Below are positions 1 to 6,919 of a stretch of DNA of 22,019 nucleotides, piece by piece. The notes under the pieces are model-generated. The model was not told where the DNA came from and did not search any database. It saw only the letters and a list, made by a program, of their open reading frames with translations. Both the position numbers and the translations under genes were made by a program. Positions within the stretch are counted from its first letter, which is position 1; the number at the start of each line of letters is the position of its first letter. This DNA is from Pseudomonadota bacterium (GTDB lineage: Bacteria > Pseudomonadota > Alphaproteobacteria > Sphingomonadales > Sphingomonadaceae), in NCBI GenBank assembly GCA_023433445.1, contig JAEZCS010000215.1:1-22019 (forward strand), written 5' to 3'.

Positions 1-102
1 GAAATCAACCTGAACGTAAAGGTGCAGCAGGAGGTGGTCGTTCGCCTTCAGCGCGATGCACAGGATCTTATTCAGAATAACCCGGAGTTGTTCCCGCAAT
101 GA
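1..102 (+). CDS. ynbE: YnbE-like lipoprotein, C-terminal end (partial)
   Basis: Only the last 33 codons are in the window; the start lies upstream. The frame opens with EINLNVKVQQEVVV and ends with ...NNPELFPQ before TGA. The INLNVKV...EV pattern followed by a short charged helix matches my recollection of the C-terminus of E. coli YnbE, an outer-membrane lipoprotein. In E. coli YnbE works with the large AsmA-like protein YdbH as a bridge for phospholipid traffic between the two membranes. The stop overlaps the start of the next gene as ATGA, and that gene is a YdbL homologue, which supports the assignment by gene order. The lipobox cannot be seen because the N-terminus is missing. Confidence 0.7.
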   Translation, partial: EINLNVKVQQEVVVRLQRDAQDLIQNNPELFPQ

Positions 103-500
103 CACGCAAGCTTTTGATGATCGCCGCAGGTGCCGCCGTCGTGCTGGCCACAGGCTTAGTCGCGAGCGCTCCTGCGCGTGCGCAGTCGGGCGCAGTCGCG
201 GCGGCAATGGCCGAGGGTGCCGTGGGTGAACAGGCAGACGGCTATCTGGGCATCGCCGGTTCAGTCAGCGGGGCCGTGCGATCGGAAGTCGAATCGATCA
301 ACATCAAGCGTCGCGCTGCCTACACCGACCTTGCGAGCAAGCGCGGCGTGACGGTGCAGGACGTGGCGGCTGCGACTGGCTGCCAGACGTTGAGCAATCG
401 GGTGAAGCAAGGGCAGGTGTATCGCATCGGTGCGGGCCCGTGGCAAACCAAGGGCGCCGGGCCGATTGCGCTTCCCAGTTATTGCGCAACTGCCGGGTAA
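99..500 (+). CDS. ydbL: YdbL family periplasmic protein (DUF1318)
   Basis: A 133-residue protein with a clear Sec signal peptide: basic MTRK, a hydrophobic run, then SAPARAQ with cleavage expected near residue 28. The mature part contains VGEQADGYLGI, the INIKRRAAYTDLASKRGV stretch and a final VYRIGAGPWQTK, all typical of DUF1318/YdbL. In E. coli YdbL is periplasmic and modulates the YdbH-YnbE lipid-transport bridge; the same role is inferred here. The start overlaps the ynbE-like stop (ATGA), so the two are translationally coupled. Two cysteines (in TGCQT and SYCAT) could form a disulfide. The gene is the last of its operon; the next gene begins about 175 bases on and belongs to ATP synthase. 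Confidence 0.8.
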   Translation: MTRKLLMIAAGAAVVLATGLVASAPARAQSGAVAAAMAEGAVGEQADGYLGIAGSVSGAVRSEVESINIKRRAAYTDLASKRGVTVQDVAAATGCQTLSNRVKQGQVYRIGAGPWQTKGAGPIALPSYCATAG

Positions 501-567
501 TTCAGCCCGCACGCGGTAGTTTCTTTCTTAGGTTCGGACGAAGCGCGATTCTCCTGTCCAACTACGG

Positions 568-596
568 TTGACTATCCCGAAAGCCCTTTCTAAACG
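568..596 (+). promoter_or_regulatory. possible sigma-70 type promoter of the atp (F0) operon
   Basis: TTGACT at 568-573 is followed after 17 bases by TAAACG at 591-596. The -35 match is good and the -10 is weak (T-A-x-A). It is the best candidate I see in the 175-base gap between ydbL and atpI. No mapped transcript start supports it. Confidence 0.3.
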
Positions 597-675
597 GGCC
601 GCGCCTTGACGGGTGCAACCGCACGCGCCATGCCGCCTCACGCGGGCTTATCTGCCTGAACGGAAAGGAATGGTC

Positions 676-999
676 ATGGCGGAGGATGTGCCCGGGCAAG
701 ACCCGGTGAATGAGGACGCGCGCATCACTTCTCTTGAGGAGCGGATCGCAAAGGCCGAACGAGCCGAAAAGGTCAGGCAGGGGACCACTAAGCAGCAGGG
801 CGACGATGGGTCGCGTCTGGGCAACAGGGTTCTTGCAGAGCTGATCGGTGGTCTTGCCGGTGGTGCCGTGGTTGGTGGGACATTGGACTACTTTCTGCGG
901 ACATCCCCATGGCTCCTGCTCGCTTTCCTCGGTCTTGGGATCGTGGTTGCTTTCAGGAACATCATCAGATTGACGACGACGAAGCGTCCCGGCGAATAG
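676..999 (+). CDS. atpI: AtpI/AtpZ-type F0F1 ATP synthase accessory protein
   Basis: About 107 residues. The N-terminal half is charged and predicted helical (EERIAKAERAEKVRQ), followed by two membrane segments: roughly LIGGLAGGAVVGGTLDYFL and WLLLAFLGLGIVVAF. The GGxxGxxxDYFL...P...L.LGxxxGxxxxxRNxxR arrangement is that of the alphaproteobacterial AtpI/AtpZ family, which is linked to c-ring assembly and ion handling. It is the first gene of the F0 operon. The frame is open from 613, but AAAGGA at 664-668 is best spaced for the ATG at 676; an ATG at 670 is the alternative. Family identity is clear; the exact role in this organism is inferred. Confidence 0.85.
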   Translation: MAEDVPGQDPVNEDARITSLEERIAKAERAEKVRQGTTKQQGDDGSRLGNRVLAELIGGLAGGAVVGGTLDYFLRTSPWLLLAFLGLGIVVAFRNIIRLTTTKRPGE

Positions 1000-1045
1000 G
1001 GGCGCTTTTATCTTAGTCCGAATACCAGACGTTACAGGGGTCAAC

Positions 1046-1831
1046 GTGGCAGAATCCGGCAAAATCGATCCGATGCACCAGTTTGCGATCGAACCGTTGT
1101 TCGGTACGGATCACTTGTCGCTCGGCGGCTTCAACATCGCATTCACCAACAGCGCGCTCTACATGGTGGCAGCTGCTGTGGTGCTGTGGATCTTCGTAAT
1201 TGGCGGCCTGAAGCGCGAGCTGGTGCCTGGCCGCTGGCAGATGGCGGTCGAATATATGACCGGCTTTATCAAAAGCCTGCTGATCGCCAATGTGGGTGAG
1301 GGCGGCAAGAAGTATATTCCGTATGTCTTCTCGCTGTTCATGTTCATTCTGCTGGCGAACCTGCTTGGCCTGCTGCCGCTTGGTCTGCTCGGCTTGCATC
1401 CGTTTACCTTCACCAGCCATTTCACGGCGACCGGCGTCCTCGCGATCCTGAGCTTCTCGATCGTGTTGATCGTCGGCTTCTGGAAACACGGCCTCCACTT
1501 CTTCTCGCTGTTCGTGCCCCATGGCACGCCGCTGCCGATGATCCCGGTGATCTTCCCGATCGAGCTCGTGTCTTTCATGGTGCGGCCGTTCAGCCTTGGC
1601 TTGCGACTGTTCGTTGCGATGACCGCAGGGCACGTCCTGCTCAAGGTGCTGGCCGGGTTCGTGATCAACAGCTCGAATGCTGGCGTCGCCTATGGCCTGA
1701 CCGTCGGTTCCGCCAGTTTCATTCTGATGATCGGCATCAGCGCTCTGGAAGTGTTGGTTGCGGTGATCCAGGCCTATGTGTTCGCGCTGCTGACTTCGGT
1801 CTACCTGAACGACGCCGAGAACCTTCACTAA
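1046..1831 (+). CDS. atpB: F0F1 ATP synthase subunit a
   Basis: A 261-residue integral membrane subunit that forms the proton half-channels beside the c-ring. The conserved segment PFSLGLRLFVAMTAGHVLL contains the essential arginine (R187) that faces the c-subunit carboxylate. Other family marks are NLLGLLPL near 105-112, FPIELVSFMVRPFSL near 170-184, and a C-terminal helix ending AYVFALLTSVYLNDA. Length is normal. The start is GTG at 1046, with AGGGG a few bases upstream; an in-frame ATG at 1073 would remove part of the N-terminus (KIDPMHQF). Lies 46 bases after atpI and 54 before atpE, with the F1 genes absent from this operon as is usual in alphaproteobacteria. Confidence 0.97.
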   Translation: MAESGKIDPMHQFAIEPLFGTDHLSLGGFNIAFTNSALYMVAAAVVLWIFVIGGLKRELVPGRWQMAVEYMTGFIKSLLIANVGEGGKKYIPYVFSLFMFILLANLLGLLPLGLLGLHPFTFTSHFTATGVLAILSFSIVLIVGFWKHGLHFFSLFVPHGTPLPMIPVIFPIELVSFMVRPFSLGLRLFVAMTAGHVLLKVLAGFVINSSNAGVAYGLTVGSASFILMIGISALEVLVAVIQAYVFALLTSVYLNDAENLH

Positions 1832-1885
1832 GTTTCCGCTATTTTTCCAACCATTTGTTCGAGTTTAGAAAAGGGAGTTTACGAC

Positions 1886-2113
1886 ATGGACGCAGAAGCC
1901 GCAAAGCTGCTCGGTGCTGGCCTGGCCGCCATTGGTGCGGGTCTCGCCTCGCTCGGTGTGGGCAACGTGTTCGCATCGTTCCTGGAAGGCGCGCTGCGCA
2001 ACCCGGGTGCCGCTGACGGCCAGCAGGGCCGCCTGTTCATCGGTTTCGCCGCAGCCGAACTTCTGGGTCTGCTGGCATTCGTCATCGCCATGATCCTCGT
2101 GTTCGTGGCCTGA
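1886..2113 (+). CDS. atpE: F0F1 ATP synthase subunit c
   Basis: A 75-residue hairpin of two membrane helices that oligomerises into the proton-driven rotor ring. The first helix is glycine-rich (GAGLAAIGAGLASLGVG), the polar loop carries R38-N39-P40, which contacts the central stalk, and the second helix has the proton-binding carboxylate E58 in AAAELLGLLAF. A strong AAGGGAG ribosome site lies at 1871-1877, eight bases before ATG, preceded by a pyrimidine-rich stretch (1840-1860), consistent with the high translation this subunit needs. A stable hairpin follows the gene (2124-2163). The residues seen suggest H+ use; the extra sodium ligands of Na+-type c subunits were not recognised. Confidence 0.97.
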   Translation: MDAEAAKLLGAGLAAIGAGLASLGVGNVFASFLEGALRNPGAADGQQGRLFIGFAAAELLGLLAFVIAMILVFVA

Positions 2114-2123
2114 CAACCGCTTG

Positions 2124-2163
2124 GCGAGTGGATAGGGCGGCTCTCACCGTCCCGTCCACTCGC
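2124..2163 (+). other. intercistronic hairpin between atpE and atpF'
   Basis: GCGAGTGGA at 2124-2132 pairs perfectly with TCCACTCGC at 2155-2163. Inside it GGG (2135-2137) pairs with CCC (2151-2153) and CGG (2138-2140) with CCG (2147-2149) around the loop CTCTCA. No T-tract follows, so it does not look like a terminator. It fills most of the 85-base gap, the largest in the operon, and may protect or set the end of an atpE-rich transcript. Confidence 0.7.
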
Positions 2164-2198
2164 ATGAAATGACGGCGCCTTGATCGGACGGACCTAAA

Positions 2199-2693
2199 AT
2201 GCCTCAAATCGCGCAAATCGCCGAAACCTATGCATCACAGATTTTCTGGATGCTGCTGACATTCGGCTTTGTCTTCTTCGTCATCGGCCGGGGCATGGTC
2301 CCCAAGGTTCAGGCGACGGCCGACGCGCGCGACGCGAAGATCACTGGTGATCTGGAAGCGGCCAAGGCTGCCTTCGCCCGTGCCGACGAGGCAGAAGCCG
2401 ATTATCGCACCCGTGACGCGGAAAGCAGGGCTGCGGCCCAGGCAACGCTCGCGCGTGCGAAAGCGGAAGCTGCCAAGGCTTCCGAAGGACAGCTTGCTGC
2501 CGCCGACGCTGAAATCGCCACGCGGATCGGCGCTGCCGAAGCCCGCATCCAGGCGGCCAGCCAGGCTGCTATGGCAGAGATTGAAACCGTCGCCGCCGAA
2601 GCGGCGCGCGACATGGTGGCCCGTATATCTGGCGTGAATGCGTCCGATGAAGCGGCCCGCAACGCAGTAAAGGCGGCACTGGCCCATGGCTGA
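2199..2693 (+). CDS. atpF': F0F1 ATP synthase subunit b' (AtpF')
   Basis: A 164-residue peripheral-stalk subunit with one N-terminal membrane helix (about 13-31, FWMLLTFGFVFFVIG) followed by VPKVQATADARDAKITGDLEAA and a long alanine/glutamate-rich helix expected to form the right-handed coiled coil with b. It is one of two tandem b-type genes; photosynthetic and alphaproteobacterial enzymes use a b/b' heterodimer instead of a b2 homodimer. The divergent b' is normally first, as here. GGACGGA at 2186-2192 is the ribosome site. The gene overlaps the next by 8 bases. Confidence 0.9.
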   Translation: MPQIAQIAETYASQIFWMLLTFGFVFFVIGRGMVPKVQATADARDAKITGDLEAAKAAFARADEAEADYRTRDAESRAAAQATLARAKAEAAKASEGQLAAADAEIATRIGAAEARIQAASQAAMAEIETVAAEAARDMVARISGVNASDEAARNAVKAALAHG

Positions 2694-3300
2694 GGCAGCA
2701 GCACAGCATCACGAAGGTACGCCTCCGCATTTCGACGAGGCAATTCACGCCGAAGGGATGGAGCCGGTAGGCACCGTCGCGCATGAAGGCGTGGTGCCGC
2801 ACACTGATCCAAAAGCCGTCGGCATGGACGCGACCGCCTGGGTCAGCCTGGCGATGGCGGTCTTTATCCTCATTCTCCTGATCAAGAAGGTGCCTGCACT
2901 GATCGGCAATGTGCTCGACGGTCGGATTGCCCAGATCAAGGAACAACTGGCGGAAGCCGCGAAGCTGCGCGCCGAAGCTGACGCTTTGAAGGCGGAATAT
3001 GAGGCGAAGCTAGCCAATGCTGCCGGTGAGGCCGAGGCAATGCGCAAGTCTGCTGAGGGCGAAGCGGCAACGCTGCTGGAAGACGCCAAGGCGAACGCGG
3101 TGGCTCTGGTCGCTCGCCGCCAGAAGATGGCCGAGGACAAGATCGGTGCAGCGGAACGTGCCGCTATTGCGGGTATTCGCGCCAAGGCCGTCAACGCCGC
3201 TACCAGCGCAGCCGCGACGCTGATCGCACAGAACCATGATGCCGGTGCCGATCGCCAACTGGTGGACAGTGCCATCAAGGGGTTGAGCCCAACCGTTTGA
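2686..3300 (+). CDS. atpF: F0F1 ATP synthase subunit b
   Basis: A 204-residue second b-type stalk subunit. A polar, histidine-rich N-terminal extension of about 45 residues (with AQHHEGTPPHFDE) precedes the membrane helix (about 47-66, TAWVSLAMAVFILILLIKKV). Then comes a long helical region, LDGRIAQIKEQLAEAAKLRAEADALKAEY onward, whose IAQIKEQLAEA motif is typical of b subunits. It joins F1 to subunit a and resists torque. The start overlaps the end of atpF' by 8 bases with no strong ribosome site, suggesting coupled translation. It is the last gene of the F0 operon and is followed 18 bases later by a terminator. Confidence 0.93.
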   Translation: MAEAAAQHHEGTPPHFDEAIHAEGMEPVGTVAHEGVVPHTDPKAVGMDATAWVSLAMAVFILILLIKKVPALIGNVLDGRIAQIKEQLAEAAKLRAEADALKAEYEAKLANAAGEAEAMRKSAEGEAATLLEDAKANAVALVARRQKMAEDKIGAAERAAIAGIRAKAVNAATSAAATLIAQNHDAGADRQLVDSAIKGLSPTV

Positions 3301-3318
3301 GATCGAACCATCTCGTTT

Positions 3319-3358
3319 AAAAGGGCCGGTGCGGATCGCTGCACCGGCCCTTTTTGTT
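3319..3358 (+). terminator. rho-independent terminator of the F0 operon, possibly bidirectional
   Basis: AAAAGGGCCGGTGC (3319-3332) pairs over 14 bases with GCACCGGCCCTTTT (3341-3354), with an eight-base loop GGATCGCT, and TTTTTGTTTT follows on the plus strand. On the minus strand the stem ends in TTTTAAACG, so it may also stop transcription of the convergent dehydrogenase gene, whose stop codon lies 60 bases away. Confidence 0.92.
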
Positions 3359-3413
3359 TTGTGGCAGTTCGCCGCCCGCGCCTAAATTGCCAGGCGCGCA
3401 CGGCGAACCGCTG

Positions 3414-4466
3414 TCAGTCGGCAAGCGTCGCGTTGTCGATGACGAAGCGATACTTCACGTCACTCTTCTGCATCCGTTCATAAGCAGTCTCAATGTCTCG
3501 CGCCGCTACCATCTCGATGTCGGCAACGATGCCCTTTTCAGCGCAAAAATCGAGCATTTCTTGGGTTTCTGCTACGCCGCCGATTAACGATCCGGCGATC
3601 GACTTGCGGCCGAAGATCAACATGCCGATATTGGGCGACGGGTGCGGATGTTCGGGCACCCCGACCAAGGTCATCGTCCCGTCACGCTTCAGCAGCGTTG
3701 TGAACTGGTCGAGGTTATGGGCGGCGGCAACGGTATTCAGAATGAAATCGAAGCTGCCAGCTTGGGCGGCCATCTCATCAGCATTGCGCGACACCACGAC
3801 TTCCTGAGCGCCCAGATCGAGCGCATCCTGCCGCTTCGATTCAGATGTGGTGAACGCGACCACATGGGCGCCCATTGCGTGAGCCAGCTTGACAGCCATA
3901 TGGCCGAGACCGCCAATCCCCACGATCCCGACCTTCTTGCCCGGCCCAACCTGCCAATGGCGAAGAGGGGAATAGGTCGTAATTCCTGCGCACAGCAGGG
4001 GCGCCACGGCAGCGAGTTGGTCAGCGGGGTGGCGGACCTTTAGGACGAACTTGTCCTTTACCACGATGTCCTGAGAGTATCCGCCGAGCGTATGGCCGGG
4101 CGGGTCCTGCGTCGCGCCGTTATAGGTCGGGACGAAGCCAGTCTCGCAATATTGCTCCAGCCCTTCCTCGCATGATGCGCAGTGCTGGCAGCTGTCCACC
4201 ATGCACCCTACGCCGACAGTGTCGCCCAGCTTGACGTTGGTGACATGTTCACCCACCGCGGTCACATGGCCAACAATCTCATGTCCCGGGACGCAGGGAT
4301 AGAGAGTGCCCGCCCATTCGGAACGCACCTGATGCAGGTCGGAATGGCAGATTCCGCAATAGGCTATCGCGATTTGCACATCATGAGGCCCGATCGCCCT
4401 GCGTTCGATGTCGATCGGCTCCACGGCTTTGTCAGCGGCATAAGCGCCATAGGCTTTTGTCATCAT
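3414..4466 (-). CDS. zinc-dependent alcohol dehydrogenase / NADPH aldehyde reductase (YahK/CAD-like)
   Basis: A 350-residue medium-chain dehydrogenase. Catalytic zinc ligands are C40 (in GICHSDLH), H62 (GHE) and C159 (LLCAG). The structural zinc lobe has C93, C96, C99 and C107. The nucleotide-binding motif GIGGLGH lies at 183-189, and the following strand ends TTSESKR, where serines rather than an acidic residue suggest NADP(H). The overall pattern, including HTLGGYSQDIVV and GITTYSPLRHW, is that of the cinnamyl-alcohol dehydrogenase/YahK/Ahr group, which reduces a wide range of aldehydes. The physiological substrate cannot be told. It is convergent with the F0 operon, divergent from uvrC, and not obviously part of an operon. 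Translation could start at either of two adjacent ATGs. Confidence 0.92.
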   Translation of the reverse strand: MMTKAYGAYAADKAVEPIDIERRAIGPHDVQIAIAYCGICHSDLHQVRSEWAGTLYPCVPGHEIVGHVTAVGEHVTNVKLGDTVGVGCMVDSCQHCASCEEGLEQYCETGFVPTYNGATQDPPGHTLGGYSQDIVVKDKFVLKVRHPADQLAAVAPLLCAGITTYSPLRHWQVGPGKKVGIVGIGGLGHMAVKLAHAMGAHVVAFTTSESKRQDALDLGAQEVVVSRNADEMAAQAGSFDFILNTVAAAHNLDQFTTLLKRDGTMTLVGVPEHPHPSPNIGMLIFGRKSIAGSLIGGVAETQEMLDFCAEKGIVADIEMVAARDIETAYERMQKSDVKYRFVIDNATLAD

Positions 4467-4632
4467 GTTGATGTCTTTCTGCTGATCCTCATGGCTCGCC
4501 TGCTAACCTGCCGCGAGGAGGGTGGAAGTGGCGAGGGCTAGGTGGGAAATTGCCGGGCCGTTTCAATGCTTGCTTGGGCTATGGGAGCGCTCAGCCATTG
4601 CGCTCGGCTCAGCCCCCGCTATCTCTGCAACC

Positions 4633-6549
4633 ATGTCGCATCCCCAATCTCCCGACCGTTTTCATGAGGATAAGGCCAGCTTCACGGTGCGCGGCGCAGG
4701 TGCGCCCGACATCGAGGCGGGTGTTGAAGCCATCCGTACCACATTGAAGACCCTGCCGACGCGACCTGGTGTTTACCGGATGCAGGACGCGCGTGGCGAC
4801 GTGCTTTACGTGGGCAAGGCTCGCGCGCTGCGTAACCGGGTGGCCAATTATACGCAGGTCGATCGGCTGCCTAAACGATTGCAGCGGATGGTGGCGCAAA
4901 CCCGGTCCATGACGATCGTGACGACCAACAGCGAGGCTGAGGCGCTGCTGCTGGAGGCGCAACTGATCAAGCGGTTCCGGCCGCCGTACAACGTCCTGCT
5001 GCGCGACGATAAAAGCTTCCCATTCATCCTGCTTCGGGAGGATCATTCCTTTCCGCGCGTGCAGAAGCATCGTGGCGCGCGGAAATATCAGGGGCGCTAT
5101 TATGGCCCCTTTGCCAGCGCGGGGTCAGTAACCCGGACGATCAATGCGCTGCAGAAGCTGTTCCTTTTGCGGAGCTGCACGGACAGCTTCTTTGCGAACC
5201 GGTCGCGCCCTTGCCTCCTGTTTCAGATCAAGCGCTGCTCCGCGCCTTGCGTCCAGCGGATTGATGAGACGGGCTATGCCGAACTGGTCAAGGACGCGCA
5301 GGATTTTCTCGGCGGCAAGTCGACGGTCGTGCAGAAGAAGCTGGGCGAAGCGATGCAGGCCGCGTCGGAAGCGATGGATTTCGAGCAGGCCGCGGTTCTG
5401 CGCGACCGCCTGAAAGCGCTGACGTTCATCCAGGGCAGCCAGGCGATCAATGCGGAAGGCCTGGGCGACGCCGATATTTTCGCTCTGGCGACGAAGGGCG
5501 GGGCGATGTGCATCCAGGCCTTCTTCATTCGCGGAGGGCAGAATTGGGGGCATCGCAGCTTTTTCCCGGTCCATACGGCTGAAGTGGCGGAAGATGAGGT
5601 TTTGGCGAACTTCATGGCGCAGTTTTATGAGGAAGTGCCGCCACCACGGCTGATCCTGTCCGATCGCACGCCCATGGAATGTGAACTGATCGCCCAGGCA
5701 CTGGGCGAAAGGGCTGGCGCGAAAGTGCGTATCGAGGTGCCGCAACGTGGCACGCGGACTCGGCTGATCCGGCAGGCCCAGCGTAATGCGGTCGAGGCGT
5801 TGGACCGGCGATTGGCCGAAACGACGACCCAAGCGAAGGTTCTCGAGGAGATGGTCGAGACATTCGGACTCGATGGAGTGCCTGACCGGATCGAGATTTA
5901 TGACAATAGCCATATCCAGGGCAGCCACGCGCTGGGAGCGATGGTTGTCGCCGGACCGGAGGGATTCCGGAAGAATGCCTATCGCAAGTTCAACATGAAG
6001 AACGCGGAAATCTCGAATGACGATTTCGCCATGATGCGCGAAATGTTCGAGCGGCGTTTTGGGCGAGCGGCGCGGGAGGATCCAGACCGCGATAGCGGAG
6101 AGTGGCCCGACCTGGTGTTGATCGATGGCGGCAAGGGGCAGTTGTCGGCGGCGCGGGCGATCCTGGAGGATCTGGGCATCGAAGATGTGTGCATGATCGG
6201 CATTGCCAAGGGACCGCATCATGGGCGGGACGGACGGGAGGTTTTCCATATGCCCGATGGGCGGGAGATCAGTTTCCCGATCAACCATCCGGTGCTGTTC
6301 TACCTCCAGCGCCTGCGGGACGAGGCGCATCGTTTTGCTATCGGGGCGCATCGGCAGAAGCGGAGCAAGGCGATCACGACCAGTTCGCTGGATGAAGTGC
6401 CGGGCATTGGGCCTTCGCGGAAGAAGGCGCTGCTGATGCATTTTGGAACGGCGAAGGCGGTGAAAAGTGCGGCACTGGAAGATTTGCTGAGGGCGCCGGG
6501 GGTTTCAAAGGCTGTGGCGCAGCAGGTTTATGACTATTTTCATGGATGA
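4633..6549 (+). CDS. uvrC: excinuclease ABC subunit C
   Basis: About 638 residues, the usual length. UvrC makes both incisions flanking a DNA lesion in nucleotide excision repair with UvrA and UvrB. Domains in order: GIY-YIG nuclease for the 3' cut (PGVYRM near 45-50, VLYVGKARALRNRV near 57-70); a cysteine patch (RSCTD...CLLFQIKRCSAPC); the UVR/UvrB-binding motif near 237-271 (AMDFEQAAVLRDRLKAL); the RNase H-like nuclease for the 5' cut with D424 (IYDNSHIQG) and D498 (LIDGGKGQL); and tandem helix-hairpin-helix motifs from about 588 (DEVPGIGPSRKKALL). The frame is open from a GTG at 4522, but those extra 37 residues look like noise and the ATG at 4633 fits the family better. No alphaproteobacterial SOS box (GTTC-N7-GTTC) was seen upstream. 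Confidence 0.97.
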   Translation: MSHPQSPDRFHEDKASFTVRGAGAPDIEAGVEAIRTTLKTLPTRPGVYRMQDARGDVLYVGKARALRNRVANYTQVDRLPKRLQRMVAQTRSMTIVTTNSEAEALLLEAQLIKRFRPPYNVLLRDDKSFPFILLREDHSFPRVQKHRGARKYQGRYYGPFASAGSVTRTINALQKLFLLRSCTDSFFANRSRPCLLFQIKRCSAPCVQRIDETGYAELVKDAQDFLGGKSTVVQKKLGEAMQAASEAMDFEQAAVLRDRLKALTFIQGSQAINAEGLGDADIFALATKGGAMCIQAFFIRGGQNWGHRSFFPVHTAEVAEDEVLANFMAQFYEEVPPPRLILSDRTPMECELIAQALGERAGAKVRIEVPQRGTRTRLIRQAQRNAVEALDRRLAETTTQAKVLEEMVETFGLDGVPDRIEIYDNSHIQGSHALGAMVVAGPEGFRKNAYRKFNMKNAEISNDDFAMMREMFERRFGRAAREDPDRDSGEWPDLVLIDGGKGQLSAARAILEDLGIEDVCMIGIAKGPHHGRDGREVFHMPDGREISFPINHPVLFYLQRLRDEAHRFAIGAHRQKRSKAITTSSLDEVPGIGPSRKKALLMHFGTAKAVKSAALEDLLRAPGVSKAVAQQVYDYFHG

Positions 6550-6559
6550 AGTAGCGAGA

Positions 6560-6585
6560 AAACGGCGTTTTCAATAAAGCCGTTT
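6560..6585 (+). terminator. weak terminator-like hairpin after uvrC
   Basis: AAACGGC at 6560-6566 pairs with GCCGTTT at 6579-6585 around a 12-base loop, ten bases after the uvrC stop. The stem is short and there is no real T-tract, so it may not terminate. Confidence 0.3.
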
Positions 6586-6761
6586 CGAGGCCGTAATGAG
6601 CATCCGGCGCGCTATGTGCTTGATGTGGGTTTCATTTTTTCCGGCTGCTCTTGCCATGTTGTTCCGGCCCTGCAATGGTCGCCCTGACGCTAGAAAAATC
6701 ACAGCGCGGGTCGAGGAGAAGGGATCGTGGAAAGCCTTAGAGCTTGTCCGTCGTCGTGGAC

Positions 6762-6825
6762 ATATTCCATCCACATTTGCTACCATCTTAATTTGATGAC
6801 TATCCTTATTAGCAAATATATTCCA
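6762..6825. repeat. nested inverted and direct repeats upstream of the kinase gene
   Basis: ATTTGCTA at 6775-6782 and TAGCAAAT at 6810-6817 form a perfect 8-base inverted repeat. ATATTCCA occurs in direct orientation at 6762-6769 and 6818-6825, on the outer sides of that inverted repeat. The arrangement lies about 95-160 bases before the kinase start and could be a regulator-binding site; chance is not excluded in AT-rich DNA. Confidence 0.4.
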
Positions 6826-6919
6826 AGGACAGTTTATCGTTACTGTATAAGCAGAACGAATACTTATCAAAAGACATATATCTGAAAATATAACTGCCGA
6901 AATGGCGGAGTTTGACAGC

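Larger units (their letters stand above)
6550..6919. other. gene-free stretch between uvrC and the histidine kinase gene
   Basis: About 370 bases without a credible gene. Short frames (66 codons from 6596 on plus, 143 on minus) lack ribosome sites, recognisable domains and normal codon use. The last 140 bases (about 6775-6905) are clearly richer in A and T than the rest of the window and hold the repeats listed separately; this part probably contains the kinase promoter. No RNA gene was recognised. Confidence 0.6.

Noticed and set aside
4522..4632. 37-residue N-terminal extension of UvrC from GTG 4522
   Set aside because: The added residues have no likeness to UvrC N-termini. The region is the intergenic space that must hold the uvrC and dehydrogenase promoters.
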